Positions 1-7,897 of a stretch of 64,000 nucleotides of DNA are shown piece after piece (position 1 is the stretch's first letter; each line of letters begins with the position of its first letter). Location: positions 1 to 64,000 of the forward strand of contig SVUH01000005.1 in NCBI GenBank assembly GCA_015063335.1, written 5' to 3'. Under the pieces are notes generated by a model that was not told where the DNA came from, made no database searches, and saw only the letters and a list, made by a program, of their open reading frames with translations. The translations under genes and the position numbers were made by a program. This DNA comes from Oscillospiraceae bacterium (GTDB lineage Bacteria; Bacillota_A; Clostridia; Oscillospirales; CAG-272).

Positions 1-413
1 GCGTTAAGGCTGACATAATCATGCCTTGCGCAACTCAGAACGAGGTTGACGTTAAGGAAGCAGAGCAGATAGTTGCTAACGGTGTTAAGTACTACGTTGA
101 GGTTTCCAACATGCCCTCCACCAACGAGGCAATTGCTTACCTCAAGGCAAACGGCGTTATCGTTGCTCCTTCTAAGGCAGTTAACGCAGGCGGCGTTGCA
201 GTATCCGGTCTTGAGATGTCTCAGAACTCCATGCGTTACAGCTGGACCGCTGAGGAGGTAGACGCAAAGCTCAAGCAGATCATGAGCAATATCTTTACGG
301 CATCCGTAAAGGCTGCAAACGAGTACGGTCTTGGTGACGACCTTGTAGCAGGCGCAAATATCGCAGGCTTTATTAAGGTTGCAGAGGCTATGAAGGCTCA
401 GGGTGTAGTTTAA
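1..413 (+). CDS. gdhA: Glutamate dehydrogenase, C-terminal part (cut by window start)
   Basis: The last 137 codons of a hexameric, probably NADP-linked, glutamate dehydrogenase are visible; the first full codon is at position 3. The enzyme interconverts glutamate with 2-oxoglutarate and ammonia in the cytoplasm. The visible part is the end of the Rossmann domain and the C-terminal helices: IIMPCATQNEV, then NGVIVAPSKAVNAGGV and SGLEMSQNSMRYSW, all highly typical of GdhA, ending in AGFIKVAEAMKAQGVV. The frame is open to the window edge, so the N-terminal substrate domain lies outside. A strong bidirectional terminator follows 20 bases after the stop. Family assignment is firm; NADP versus NAD use is inferred from similarity. 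Confidence 0.95.
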   Translation, partial: VKADIIMPCATQNEVDVKEAEQIVANGVKYYVEVSNMPSTNEAIAYLKANGVIVAPSKAVNAGGVAVSGLEMSQNSMRYSWTAEEVDAKLKQIMSNIFTASVKAANEYGLGDDLVAGANIAGFIKVAEAMKAQGVV

Positions 414-432
414 TCTTAACGATAAAAAAGAA

Positions 433-480
433 AAACCGCACGCTTCGCAATTATGCGAAGCGTGCGGTTTTATATTTTTG
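433..480. terminator. Bidirectional intrinsic terminator
   Basis: A perfect 17-bp stem (433-449 with 454-470) has an ATTA loop, a T-rich 3' flank and an A-rich 5' flank. It can therefore stop transcription from gdhA (plus) and from the convergent NSS symporter gene (minus). Confidence 0.9.
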
Positions 481-482
481 TT

Positions 483-1874
483 TTATTTAGGCAAGAACGG
501 TGTGACAATACCCACTAAGAGGATAACACCTATTATAATGGGAAGCACGAATTTCATGTAAATTCTCATCCAACGGCGAAGCTTAATACCCTTACCGGTA
601 TTTGCCTCTGCCATAAAATTGCTCCAACCCCAGCCGTGCTTGTTCCATGTACAGAAAAGAACGACAATGAGAGCGCCGAGCGGCAAGAGAATATTACTTA
701 CGATATAGTCCTCAAGGTCAAGAACTGCCGTGCCCTCGCCGAAGGGACGGAAGGCGGACCAGACGTTGTATCCGAGTACACAGGGAATTGCGAGAAGGAA
801 AATTGAAATGCCGTCGATAAGGCAAGCCTTTTTCTTGCTCCAACCGAAAAGCTCCTCGGTGCAGGACAGAATGTTCTGGAATACTGCGAGAACGGTGGAA
901 AGAGCTGCGAATGACATGAATATGAAGAACAGACTTCCCCAAATTCTGCCGCCCCACATGTTGTTGAATACGTGAGGAAGTGTCTGGAAGATAAGGGGAG
1001 GACCTGCCGCTACGTCAACGCCGTAGGTAAAGCAAGCGGGGAAGATTATAAGTCCCGAAATAAAGGCAACGCTCGTGTCAAGAACAGTGACGTTTATAGC
1101 TTCTCCCATAAGCGCGCGGTCTTTACCGATAAAGCTGCCGAAGATAGCCATAGAGCCGATACCGAGGCTGAGAGTAAAGAATGCTTGATTCATTGCGGCA
1201 ACGATCACGTTCGATGCGCTTCCCCAATTTGAAAGGGGAGCAAGATCGGGGCGCAGATAGAATGCAAGTCCCTCCCCCGCGCCTTCAAGCGTAAGGCTGT
1301 TGACGGCAAGCACTGCCATGATTGCAAGCAGAGCGATCATAAGTACCTTGGTTACACGCTCAAGTCCCTTTTGTACTCCGATAGCGCATACGCCAAAGCC
1401 GATTATTACGACGATAGCAACGAACAGTATCATCATCCAGGGCTCGCCGAGCATCTCGCCGAACACGCCCTCAACGCCCGCCTTGTCAAGTCCCGAAAAT
1501 TTGCCCGAAGCGGTGTAAACGAAATAGCGGAGCATCCAAGCGGTCACGCAGGTGTAGAACATCATAAGTATGACGTTACCCGCAAGGCAGAGGTAGCCGT
1601 GAACACGCCAGCCCTTTTTCTTGGGCGTGAGCGCGTGGTACATCTTAACGGGACTCTTTTGCGCCGCACGTCCCATGGAAAACTCCATAGTGAGCACGGG
1701 TATTCCCATTATTGCTAAGAATACGAGATAAATAAGTACGAATAGTGCGCCGCCGTTCTGTCCTGCAACCGTGGGAAATTTCCATACGTTTCCAACACCG
1801 ATCGCACAGCCTGCGCTGAGTAGAATAAAGCCAAGACGGCTGCCAAGGCGTTCGCGGGGGGATTTGTCGTTCAT
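483..1874 (-). CDS. Sodium-dependent symporter, NSS/SNF family (LeuT-like)
   Basis: A 463-residue integral membrane protein of the neurotransmitter:sodium symporter family, which couples sodium entry to uptake of amino acids or related amines. The family signature around the substrate and Na1/Na2 sites is in TM1: LGFILLSAGCAIGVGNVWKFP at about residues 14-34, followed by many hydrophobic segments consistent with 11-12 helices. Length is usual for bacterial members. The ATG at 1874 has GGAGG about 8 bases upstream, which fixes the start. It lies 27 bases downstream of the membrane-anchored protein at 1902-2855 and is probably read with it and the PPIase-like lipoprotein. The substrate cannot be told from sequence. 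The family call is firm. Confidence 0.93.
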   Translation of the reverse strand: MNDKSPRERLGSRLGFILLSAGCAIGVGNVWKFPTVAGQNGGALFVLIYLVFLAIMGIPVLTMEFSMGRAAQKSPVKMYHALTPKKKGWRVHGYLCLAGNVILMMFYTCVTAWMLRYFVYTASGKFSGLDKAGVEGVFGEMLGEPWMMILFVAIVVIIGFGVCAIGVQKGLERVTKVLMIALLAIMAVLAVNSLTLEGAGEGLAFYLRPDLAPLSNWGSASNVIVAAMNQAFFTLSLGIGSMAIFGSFIGKDRALMGEAINVTVLDTSVAFISGLIIFPACFTYGVDVAAGPPLIFQTLPHVFNNMWGGRIWGSLFFIFMSFAALSTVLAVFQNILSCTEELFGWSKKKACLIDGISIFLLAIPCVLGYNVWSAFRPFGEGTAVLDLEDYIVSNILLPLGALIVVLFCTWNKHGWGWSNFMAEANTGKGIKLRRWMRIYMKFVLPIIIGVILLVGIVTPFLPK

Positions 1875-1901
1875 TGATTAAGCCTCCAATTGATTTAACT
1901 T

Positions 1902-2855
1902 TTACTGTTGAATTATTTGTATATTTTCTGAACCGTTCTGCTTTACGGTCTCAAGAATTTGAGCCATTTGTGTGGGATCCGACGCGTGAGGAACAAGTAC
2001 ACGCATGTCGTACCTCAAAAGGAAATACAGCATTCCGCCAAGAGAAGTGTCCATAGCGTCTGAAAGCGTTTGTTCTTCACCTGCCTCAATCGTAGTGAGG
2101 TCTGCTGCAAGATAGTCAAAGTAGTCCCAAAGTCCGTCAATAAGCTCCGAGTTTTCTTGGTCGGAAAGCACGCTTGTCGGCAGGGAAAGACCGATCTTGC
2201 CGTCGGGGCAAAGGCGGTGAACGTCGCGAGCAAGCTCCGAGAGCTCTGCATATCTTTCGACGGGTATCTCACCGACGTAGATCAAAACGTCGTCAACACC
2301 CGAGCGAAGTGCCTCGGAGATCAGCGCCGAGTAATATCCTATCGCGGCAGAGCGCGTAAGGTCGTCGTCGGTATTGAACTCGGAGAGGTACGTCATTCCC
2401 ACTGTGTGCATGCTCTTGTCGTGGAAAGCCTCCATCGCTTTTTTTAGCGTAGGCATGTCCGCTTGAGATGCGTGCTTTCCAAGAGAAATTGCAACGTCGG
2501 AATTGTACGTCAGCGAGCCGTCCGCACCGTCAAGGAAGAAGCATGCGTCTGTATAGCCCTCGTCGGACGCGTTTTTGATTCGCGTCGCGAGCAGGCTTGA
2601 GCCCTCCACGTATATCGGAACGGGATACGCAAGCACCTTTTTTACCTCGCCGTGGGGCAAGGCTTCCGTTTGTGTGACCTTGCCAGTTCGCTTGGTTACA
2701 TTGTCCTCGACCTTGTCACCTATCACGTTTCCCGCGATAACGAGAGCGATAAATACGGTCACGAGAACCGCCGCTATCACGCCGAGGATCAGCTTTATTC
2801 TGTTTTTACGGTAGGCTCGCCTTCGATAGCTCACCCGTCTTCCGGATCTGTTCAT
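1902..2855 (-). CDS. Membrane-anchored extracytoplasmic protein, possibly TIM-barrel-like
   Basis: A 317-residue protein I cannot name with certainty. It begins with a very basic tail (many Arg/Lys in residues 1-20) and one hydrophobic segment at about 21-43, then an exported domain of about 270 residues. The domain alternates short hydrophobic strands (VLAYPVPIYV, DDVLIYVGEI, GKIGLSLPTS, FDYLAADL, MRVLVPHASD) with helices, a pattern resembling putative glycoside-hydrolase-like (DUF4015-type) TIM barrels. That resemblance is my inference; I see no catalytic pair I would defend. It sits between a PPIase-like lipoprotein (41-base gap) and an NSS symporter (27-base gap), all minus strand and probably one transcript. 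The RBS upstream of the ATG is weak. Confidence 0.75.
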   Translation of the reverse strand: MNRSGRRVSYRRRAYRKNRIKLILGVIAAVLVTVFIALVIAGNVIGDKVEDNVTKRTGKVTQTEALPHGEVKKVLAYPVPIYVEGSSLLATRIKNASDEGYTDACFFLDGADGSLTYNSDVAISLGKHASQADMPTLKKAMEAFHDKSMHTVGMTYLSEFNTDDDLTRSAAIGYYSALISEALRSGVDDVLIYVGEIPVERYAELSELARDVHRLCPDGKIGLSLPTSVLSDQENSELIDGLWDYFDYLAADLTTIEAGEEQTLSDAMDTSLGGMLYFLLRYDMRVLVPHASDPTQMAQILETVKQNGSENIQIIQQ

Positions 2856-2896
2856 CTTTAAACCGTAAAACCTTTCAAAAAAAGAATGTTTGATAA

Positions 2897-4099
2897 TCAG
2901 TCGTCGCTATTTTTACCTCTGATGGCAAGAGTACGTTTTGCGCGCTCCAGCTTTTCGGCTATGAGAGCTTTCTTTTTCTTCTTGTAGTGTATGACTATAA
3001 ACACGACCGCGACGGCAACGAGAGAAGCTGCGAGGAATATTATCACCGTTACGATAATAGCAAAGGTGTCTATTCCTACGCTTACGCGCTCCATTTGAGT
3101 GAGAGTAAGCGAGGCACCGTATTCGTTCGGAACAAACTCAAGCGTGCCGATCACCGCATTGAGCTTTGCGTTTATTATCGTATTTACGTATTCTGTGTAA
3201 AGCGTGCTGTAATTCTTTTGAATGTCCTCGTCCGTGATGGGCAGACGCTTTATAACGTAATAGCAGTCCGCCACCTCACCGCTCGAAAGCTCGCGGTCCT
3301 TGATGGTTATGACCTCGCTGTATCCGCCGACCTCAAGAGAGTAAGCTGTGTCCTCAAGCTCCTTGTCCATAGTACCTTTTCCAAAGGTGTAGATGCAGTC
3401 AACGTCAACGTCCTCGTTGACACTGCCATTGGGGAGGTCGTAGCGACCGCCTATAAGATCGTAAAACGTAGTTCTTTCGTTTACGAGAGCGTCACGCGCC
3501 GCTTGTGCGTCTGCATAATTTGCTTCTGCGTTATCCCCCTCGTTGTTAGCTATCATAAAGCCTTGGATACTCACAAAATTATTCTTTATATAGTCCGCAA
3601 CTCCGTCCTGATCTGCGGTAAGCTCACCTCGCGCAATAAGCGCGTATTCAAGCTGATTGTAGACTACGTCCACCTCTTGAAGAAAACGCGCGTAACGGTC
3701 GGTGGTGTTTTTGCTTTTGAGATCCTTTATGTACTTTAAGCGACTTCCGCCAAAGGCGGTGTCTATTGCAGAATCGATTGCCGATTGAACGCCGTTTTCT
3801 TTTTCTTCGTCGGTGACGGCAACACCCGACTCTGCGCAAAGAGTAAGCTTTGCATAGTTTATAACGATCTCGCTGTAAACCCTTTCTCGAAGCTCGTCCT
3901 CACTCATTCCGTCCGCGTAAAGATTTTTGGAAAGAGTGCAAAGCTCGTCATAATATACGGTGTACGCGCCTACCGTACCAACCTCACGCACGGCCGCTGA
4001 GGTGGGGGAGAGGGGCTTTGACTCACACGCGGTGAGTGTTGCTAAAAGTAATATAAGCGCGGTACCGAGACACAGAGCGCGTAAAAATTTATTTTTCAT
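2897..4099 (-). CDS. Lipoprotein with SurA/PrsA-like peptidyl-prolyl isomerase features and C-terminal membrane anchor
   Basis: A 400-residue exported protein. The chosen ATG (4099) has GAGGT just upstream and opens a lipoprotein signal peptide with lipobox LTAC; an in-frame ATG 33 bases further upstream adds a non-signal stretch and is less likely. The body resembles SurA/PrsA foldases: a helical N-terminal region, then a parvulin-like stretch (YTFGKGTMDKELEDTAYSL, GGYSEVITI, CYYVIKRL) matching the rotamase pattern G-x(n)-LxxGxxS-x(n)-YxVIK. Unusually, a second hydrophobic segment near residues 345-370 is followed by a Lys-rich cytoplasmic-type tail, so the protein may be tethered at both ends. 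The likely role is folding of secreted proteins; catalytic activity is unproven. It is first of a probable three-gene minus-strand unit. Confidence 0.8.
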   Translation of the reverse strand: MKNKFLRALCLGTALILLLATLTACESKPLSPTSAAVREVGTVGAYTVYYDELCTLSKNLYADGMSEDELRERVYSEIVINYAKLTLCAESGVAVTDEEKENGVQSAIDSAIDTAFGGSRLKYIKDLKSKNTTDRYARFLQEVDVVYNQLEYALIARGELTADQDGVADYIKNNFVSIQGFMIANNEGDNAEANYADAQAARDALVNERTTFYDLIGGRYDLPNGSVNEDVDVDCIYTFGKGTMDKELEDTAYSLEVGGYSEVITIKDRELSSGEVADCYYVIKRLPITDEDIQKNYSTLYTEYVNTIINAKLNAVIGTLEFVPNEYGASLTLTQMERVSVGIDTFAIIVTVIIFLAASLVAVAVVFIVIHYKKKKKALIAEKLERAKRTLAIRGKNSDD

Positions 4100-4252
4100 T
4101 TTTACCTCGTAAATGCATTTATAAATATACAAATTATATTATATCATACTTTTGTTACCATATTGTGAATATTAACATATTTAATACATTTTTTATAAAA
4201 AAGCAAATCGCCCTTGCGCCGACGGCAGCAAAGGCGGTCATATTGCGTTGTA

Positions 4253-5557
4253 TCAAGCCTTTCTTCGGATCATATCTTTTTTGATCGTATCTGTCCCCTC
4301 TATTACGAGCATTGTAATAATGATAAGCGTTTGCGGTACGAAATACATGGGGATCACGAAAGCGGTGCAAAGGAATGTCATGAAGAAAAGGGAGTAGAGA
4401 ATTTGCTTGTATCGCGGGAGTGCGTCGTATTCTCGTATGAACTGCATAAAGGGGATCAGTATAAAAATAAGAACGTAAAAATAGGACACCGAGGGAATGA
4501 GCGCAAAGGTAGATACGGCGATGACGTATCTTGAAAGGTCGGAGCGTGCCGCGATCGCCGTCACTGTGGCGAAGATCATGATGGATAAGATCAAGGTGAG
4601 GTGAAGCACGTTAAAGGTCGTATCCGTAGGGATAGACAGCGCGTAAAACACTTTGAAAAGTAGTCCTGCTAAAGAAATGTTCGCACCATTCATAAGTGGA
4701 GCATCGGAGGTGGCGAAGCTTGTGAGATTTACTAAAAGCCCCCAAAGCTCGTCAAGCCCGTTGCGGTAAAAGAGGAAAGGTAAAAGAAAAAACAGGGCGG
4801 TGTAAAGCGCGACGCGCACAGACTCCCATATCCTTTTCTTACATAGCAGCAGAACACCGAAGAACAGAGGATATATCTTAATGAGTCCCGAAACGGCAAG
4901 GCAAATGTAGCCTATTTCTCTTGAGATAGTATTCTCGCTTTTGTGTAGTACGATAAACAGAAGCAAAAATATAAGGGCGAAGAAGATGGTATTGCCGCGC
5001 GTTATGGCATATGCCATGGGTGCGCAGACCGTTATTATGATCGCCGTCTTTATTGCCGCCGACCGTTGCAGCCTGAATTCGTAGATGACCAAAAGTATTA
5101 TAGATGCGGTGCATATTAAAAAGAATAAAACGTAAGACACCCAGAACTCTGGGTGAAGCCACATTTTTGCCGTCAGCTCGTTTGGAGTGAGATCCATGCC
5201 CGCATATTCTGCAAATATGCCGCGGCAGATGAGCGCGAACGGATAGAGAATGATAATTCCAATTGGGTGATAGGATGCGCCCTCGACCAAAAACGGACTT
5301 TCTTCAAGCGAAACTTTCATTATATAAGTGAAGTCGGAGAAGACCGAGAGAATGATGTCAAAGGAGTGGTTTTTGAAATGCTCCGAGGAAAAGGCGCATA
5401 AGAGCAGAATTATTGCTAACAGCATGCAAAGAAACGTTCCGCCAAGGAGGAAGTACAGAAAGATATTCAGTATTCGGTTTTGGGAGGGACTCAGCGGTAT
5501 GCTATTTGCGAACAGACCGCGCCCTTTTTGATCTCGCGTTTTACCTTGACTGTCCAT
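4253..5557 (-). CDS. Polytopic membrane protein, GT87/DUF2029-like mannosyltransferase fold
   Basis: A 434-residue membrane protein with about ten hydrophobic segments. It resembles the DUF2029/GT87 family of GT-C type transferases that use polyprenyl-phosphate sugars outside the membrane. Supporting features are the early acidic loop after TM1, the central LIKIYPLFFGVLLLCKKR segment (the K-x-YP-x(n)-L signature after a TM pair) and the length. It has no close partner: 150 bases separate it from the lipoprotein gene downstream, and a divergent intergenic region separates it from rsmE. Donor and acceptor are unknown. The ATG at 5557 has GGAAAG upstream. An uncharacterised membrane protein of another GT-C subfamily remains possible. 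Confidence 0.7.
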   Translation of the reverse strand: MDSQGKTRDQKGRGLFANSIPLSPSQNRILNIFLYFLLGGTFLCMLLAIILLLCAFSSEHFKNHSFDIILSVFSDFTYIMKVSLEESPFLVEGASYHPIGIIILYPFALICRGIFAEYAGMDLTPNELTAKMWLHPEFWVSYVLFFLICTASIILLVIYEFRLQRSAAIKTAIIITVCAPMAYAITRGNTIFFALIFLLLFIVLHKSENTISREIGYICLAVSGLIKIYPLFFGVLLLCKKRIWESVRVALYTALFFLLPFLFYRNGLDELWGLLVNLTSFATSDAPLMNGANISLAGLLFKVFYALSIPTDTTFNVLHLTLILSIMIFATVTAIAARSDLSRYVIAVSTFALIPSVSYFYVLIFILIPFMQFIREYDALPRYKQILYSLFFMTFLCTAFVIPMYFVPQTLIIITMLVIEGTDTIKKDMIRRKA

Positions 5558-5662
5558 AGTCGGTGCCTTTCCTGAATCTTAAATTTAATTTTACTGTTTT
5601 CCGTCAAATGATTTTTGAAACGGATAAAAGAGGATATTTTTAAGATTTTTATGCAATTGTAC

Positions 5663-5691
5663 TTGAATATATTACGGAAGAATGTTATAAT
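5663..5691 (+). promoter_or_regulatory. Sigma-A-type promoter for rsmE
   Basis: TTGAAT (5663-5668), a 17-base spacer and TATAAT (5686-5691) lie 34 bases upstream of the rsmE start codon. Confidence 0.75.
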
Positions 5692-5725
5692 GTAAAGCGT
5701 AAATGATTTATGTATGGAGGAACTT

Positions 5726-6484
5726 ATGCCTCGTTTTTTTATAAGACAGGATCAAATTGACGGAAACACCCTGACGCTCGTCGGAGAGGACGCTCATCAT
5801 GCGGCTCGCTCATTAAGAATGGCAGTCGGCGACGGTGTGACGGTTTGTGATATGCAAGGAAACGAATATGAGTGCAGGATAACGGGCTTTGACGACGACG
5901 CGCGCGTTTTTTGCGATATAATCAGCGCAAAAAGCTCGGATACCGAGCCGCCAATCAGAATAACGCTCTTTCAGGCTCTGTCAAAGGGAGATAAACTTGA
6001 TACGGTGATACAAAAGGCGGTCGAGTGCGGTGCGGCGAAGATAGTGCCGTTTGAAAGTGAGAGATGCGTCGTTAAGTGCAAGGCAGATGCGGAAGAGAGA
6101 AAGACCGAGCGCCGCAGACGTATTGCCGCAGAGGCGGCAAAGCAGTGCGGAAGAAGCATTTTGCCCGAGGTGACGCCGACGGTCGACTTTAACACGGCAC
6201 TTGAAATGGCAAAGGAAAGCGAGATTGTGCTCTTTTGCTACGAGGGCGACGGTACCGAGCCGCTCGGGCGGATATTTCAAAAGAACCTTATAAGAAAAGA
6301 GGACGGCGGTTATCCGAGCGTCGCGCTTATCGTAGGCAGCGAGGGCGGATTTTCACTTGACGAGGCAAAGCGAGCTTCAATCGGCGGAGCCTTGATGTGC
6401 GGGCTCGGAAAGCGTATTCTGCGTACGGAAACTGCCCCTGTTTTCGCGCTTTCCTGCATTATTTATGCGACTGAGCTTTCTTGA
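5726..6484 (+). CDS. rsmE: 16S rRNA (uracil1498-N3)-methyltransferase
   Basis: A 252-residue SPOUT-fold enzyme that methylates U1498 of 16S rRNA in the 30S subunit, using SAM. It shows the N-terminal PUA-like domain (MPRFFIRQDQ, then EDAHHAARSLRMAVGD) and the C-terminal knot with IVGSEGGFSLDEA and LGKRILRTETAPVFAL, the SAM-binding signature. The start at 5726 is chosen because GGAGG (5716-5720) is correctly spaced before it, while an in-frame ATG at 5714 overlaps that site. It has its own promoter. No ribosomal-protein methylase gene (prmA), a common partner, is visible. Length is normal for the family. Confidence 0.95.
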   Translation: MPRFFIRQDQIDGNTLTLVGEDAHHAARSLRMAVGDGVTVCDMQGNEYECRITGFDDDARVFCDIISAKSSDTEPPIRITLFQALSKGDKLDTVIQKAVECGAAKIVPFESERCVVKCKADAEERKTERRRRIAAEAAKQCGRSILPEVTPTVDFNTALEMAKESEIVLFCYEGDGTEPLGRIFQKNLIRKEDGGYPSVALIVGSEGGFSLDEAKRASIGGALMCGLGKRILRTETAPVFALSCIIYATELS

Positions 6485-6563
6485 CAAAATTTATTATGAG
6501 CGCGTATTGACTAATTTTAAACAAAAAAATTGTTAAATTTTATAAAAAATATTTGAAATGCTA

Positions 6564-6592
6564 TTGAAAAATCACAAAAAATAGTTTATAAT
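6564..6592 (+). promoter_or_regulatory. Sigma-A-type promoter for the PucR-type regulator gene
   Basis: TTGAAA (6564-6569), a 17-base spacer and TATAAT (6587-6592) stand about 57 bases before the start codon, in an AT-rich stretch. Confidence 0.75.
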
Positions 6593-6648
6593 ATAGGACA
6601 GTATACACAATCAAGACAGAAATCTTATTTTTGAGAGGTTGAATAGTT

Positions 6649-7734
6649 ATGTCAAACAGGCTGTTTCAAGGCGTAATTTATCAGATGAAGGATGCGTTTG
6701 ACCGCGTTATCGGTGTTATCGACGAGAACGGCGTGGTTATCTCCTGCTCTGATTTGAGCAAGATGGGAGATATCCGTCAGGGAGTCCGCGAGGAGCTTTC
6801 TTTCTCCACCGAGTTTATGACAGTAGGCGGATATACCTACCGCTATATGGGTGCGTCTCAAAAGAGCGAATATATAGTTTTCGTCGAGGGTGAGGATAAG
6901 ATGGCAGAGAAGATGTCCAAGCTTCTTGCTGTTTCCCTCGGTAACATCAAGGGACTTTACGACGAAAAGTATGATAAGGGATCCTTCATTAAGAATATTA
7001 TTTTGGATAACATTCTTCCCAGTGACATATACATAAAGTCAAAGGAGCTTCATTTCAATACCGAGGAGCCCCGCATCGTATTCCTTATCAAGTTCTTCGG
7101 AAAGACGGATATGATGCCCTTTGAAATGCTTCAGAATATGTTCCCCGATAAGTCCAAGGATTACGTTATCAGCGTAAGCGAGCATGATATAGTCCTCGTT
7201 AAGGAGCTTAAAGCGGGAGTTGAGATGAAGGACATCGAGAAGATCGCCGTAAATATTGCGGACACCCTCTCGACCGAGTTCTATACCAAGGTCGCAATCG
7301 GTATTTCTACCGTTGTTGACAACATAAAGGATCTTGCAAAGGCGTATCAGGAGGCGCAGGTCGCTCTTGAGGTCGGCAAGGTATTTGAGACCGAGAAGAA
7401 CATAATAAGCTATGAGAACCTCGGAATAGGCAGACTTATTTATCAGCTTCCTACCACTCTTTGCGAGATGTTCTTGCAGGAGGTGTTCAAGAAGGGTAAC
7501 CTTGAGTCTCTCGACAGAGAAACTCTTATGACTATCCAGTGCTTCTTTGAGAATAACCTCAACGTTTCCGAAACGTCGAGAAAGCTGTTCGTTCACAGAA
7601 ACACTCTCGTATACAGACTTGAGAAGATCCGCAAGCTGACGGGACTTGACCTTCGTGAGTTTGAGCATGCTATAACCTTTAAGGTAGCGCTCATAGTAAG
7701 AAAGTATCTTGATTCAAAGCCTGTAAAGTTCTGA
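6649..7734 (+). CDS. PucR/CdaR-type transcriptional regulator
   Basis: A 361-residue cytoplasmic DNA-binding protein. The C-terminal 60 residues form the PucR/CdaR helix-turn-helix: NVSETSRKLFVHRNTLVYRL, then EKIRKLTGLDLREFEHAITF, close to the family consensus in which the recognition helix contains HRNTLxYRLxKI. The middle has the GGDEF-like CdaR module (AIGISTVVDNIKDLAKAYQ with AQVALEVGK). The N-terminal 120 residues are a possible sensory domain without a motif I recognise. Such proteins usually control sugar-diacid, purine or amino-acid catabolism, but no catabolic operon lies beside it, so its target is unknown. It is monocistronic, with its own promoter and terminator. Confidence 0.88.
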   Translation: MSNRLFQGVIYQMKDAFDRVIGVIDENGVVISCSDLSKMGDIRQGVREELSFSTEFMTVGGYTYRYMGASQKSEYIVFVEGEDKMAEKMSKLLAVSLGNIKGLYDEKYDKGSFIKNIILDNILPSDIYIKSKELHFNTEEPRIVFLIKFFGKTDMMPFEMLQNMFPDKSKDYVISVSEHDIVLVKELKAGVEMKDIEKIAVNIADTLSTEFYTKVAIGISTVVDNIKDLAKAYQEAQVALEVGKVFETEKNIISYENLGIGRLIYQLPTTLCEMFLQEVFKKGNLESLDRETLMTIQCFFENNLNVSETSRKLFVHRNTLVYRLEKIRKLTGLDLREFEHAITFKVALIVRKYLDSKPVKF

Positions 7735-7752
7735 GCTTGAAATTTATACATA

Positions 7753-7788
7753 TTTTGAATACTCCGCTGAGCGGAGTATTCAATTTTG
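7753..7788 (+). terminator. Intrinsic terminator after the PucR-type gene
   Basis: A near-perfect palindrome with TGAATACTCCGCT (7756-7768) and its complement at 7770-7782, followed by ATTTTGAT. Confidence 0.8.
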
Positions 7789-7825
7789 ATGTAACGGCTT
7801 TTGAGAATAAAGGTTAAAGACTGCT

Positions 7826-7855
7826 TTGATTTTTCGGCGACTTCAATGGTATATA
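7826..7855 (+). promoter_or_regulatory. Possible promoter for the ctpA-greA unit
   Basis: TTGATT (7826-7831), an 18-base spacer and TATATA (7850-7855). It is weaker than other promoters here but correctly placed before the S41 protease gene. Confidence 0.4.
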
Positions 7856-7897
7856 GGTATATATTGAAACGAAAAATTAATGAAAGCGAGAAAAAAC

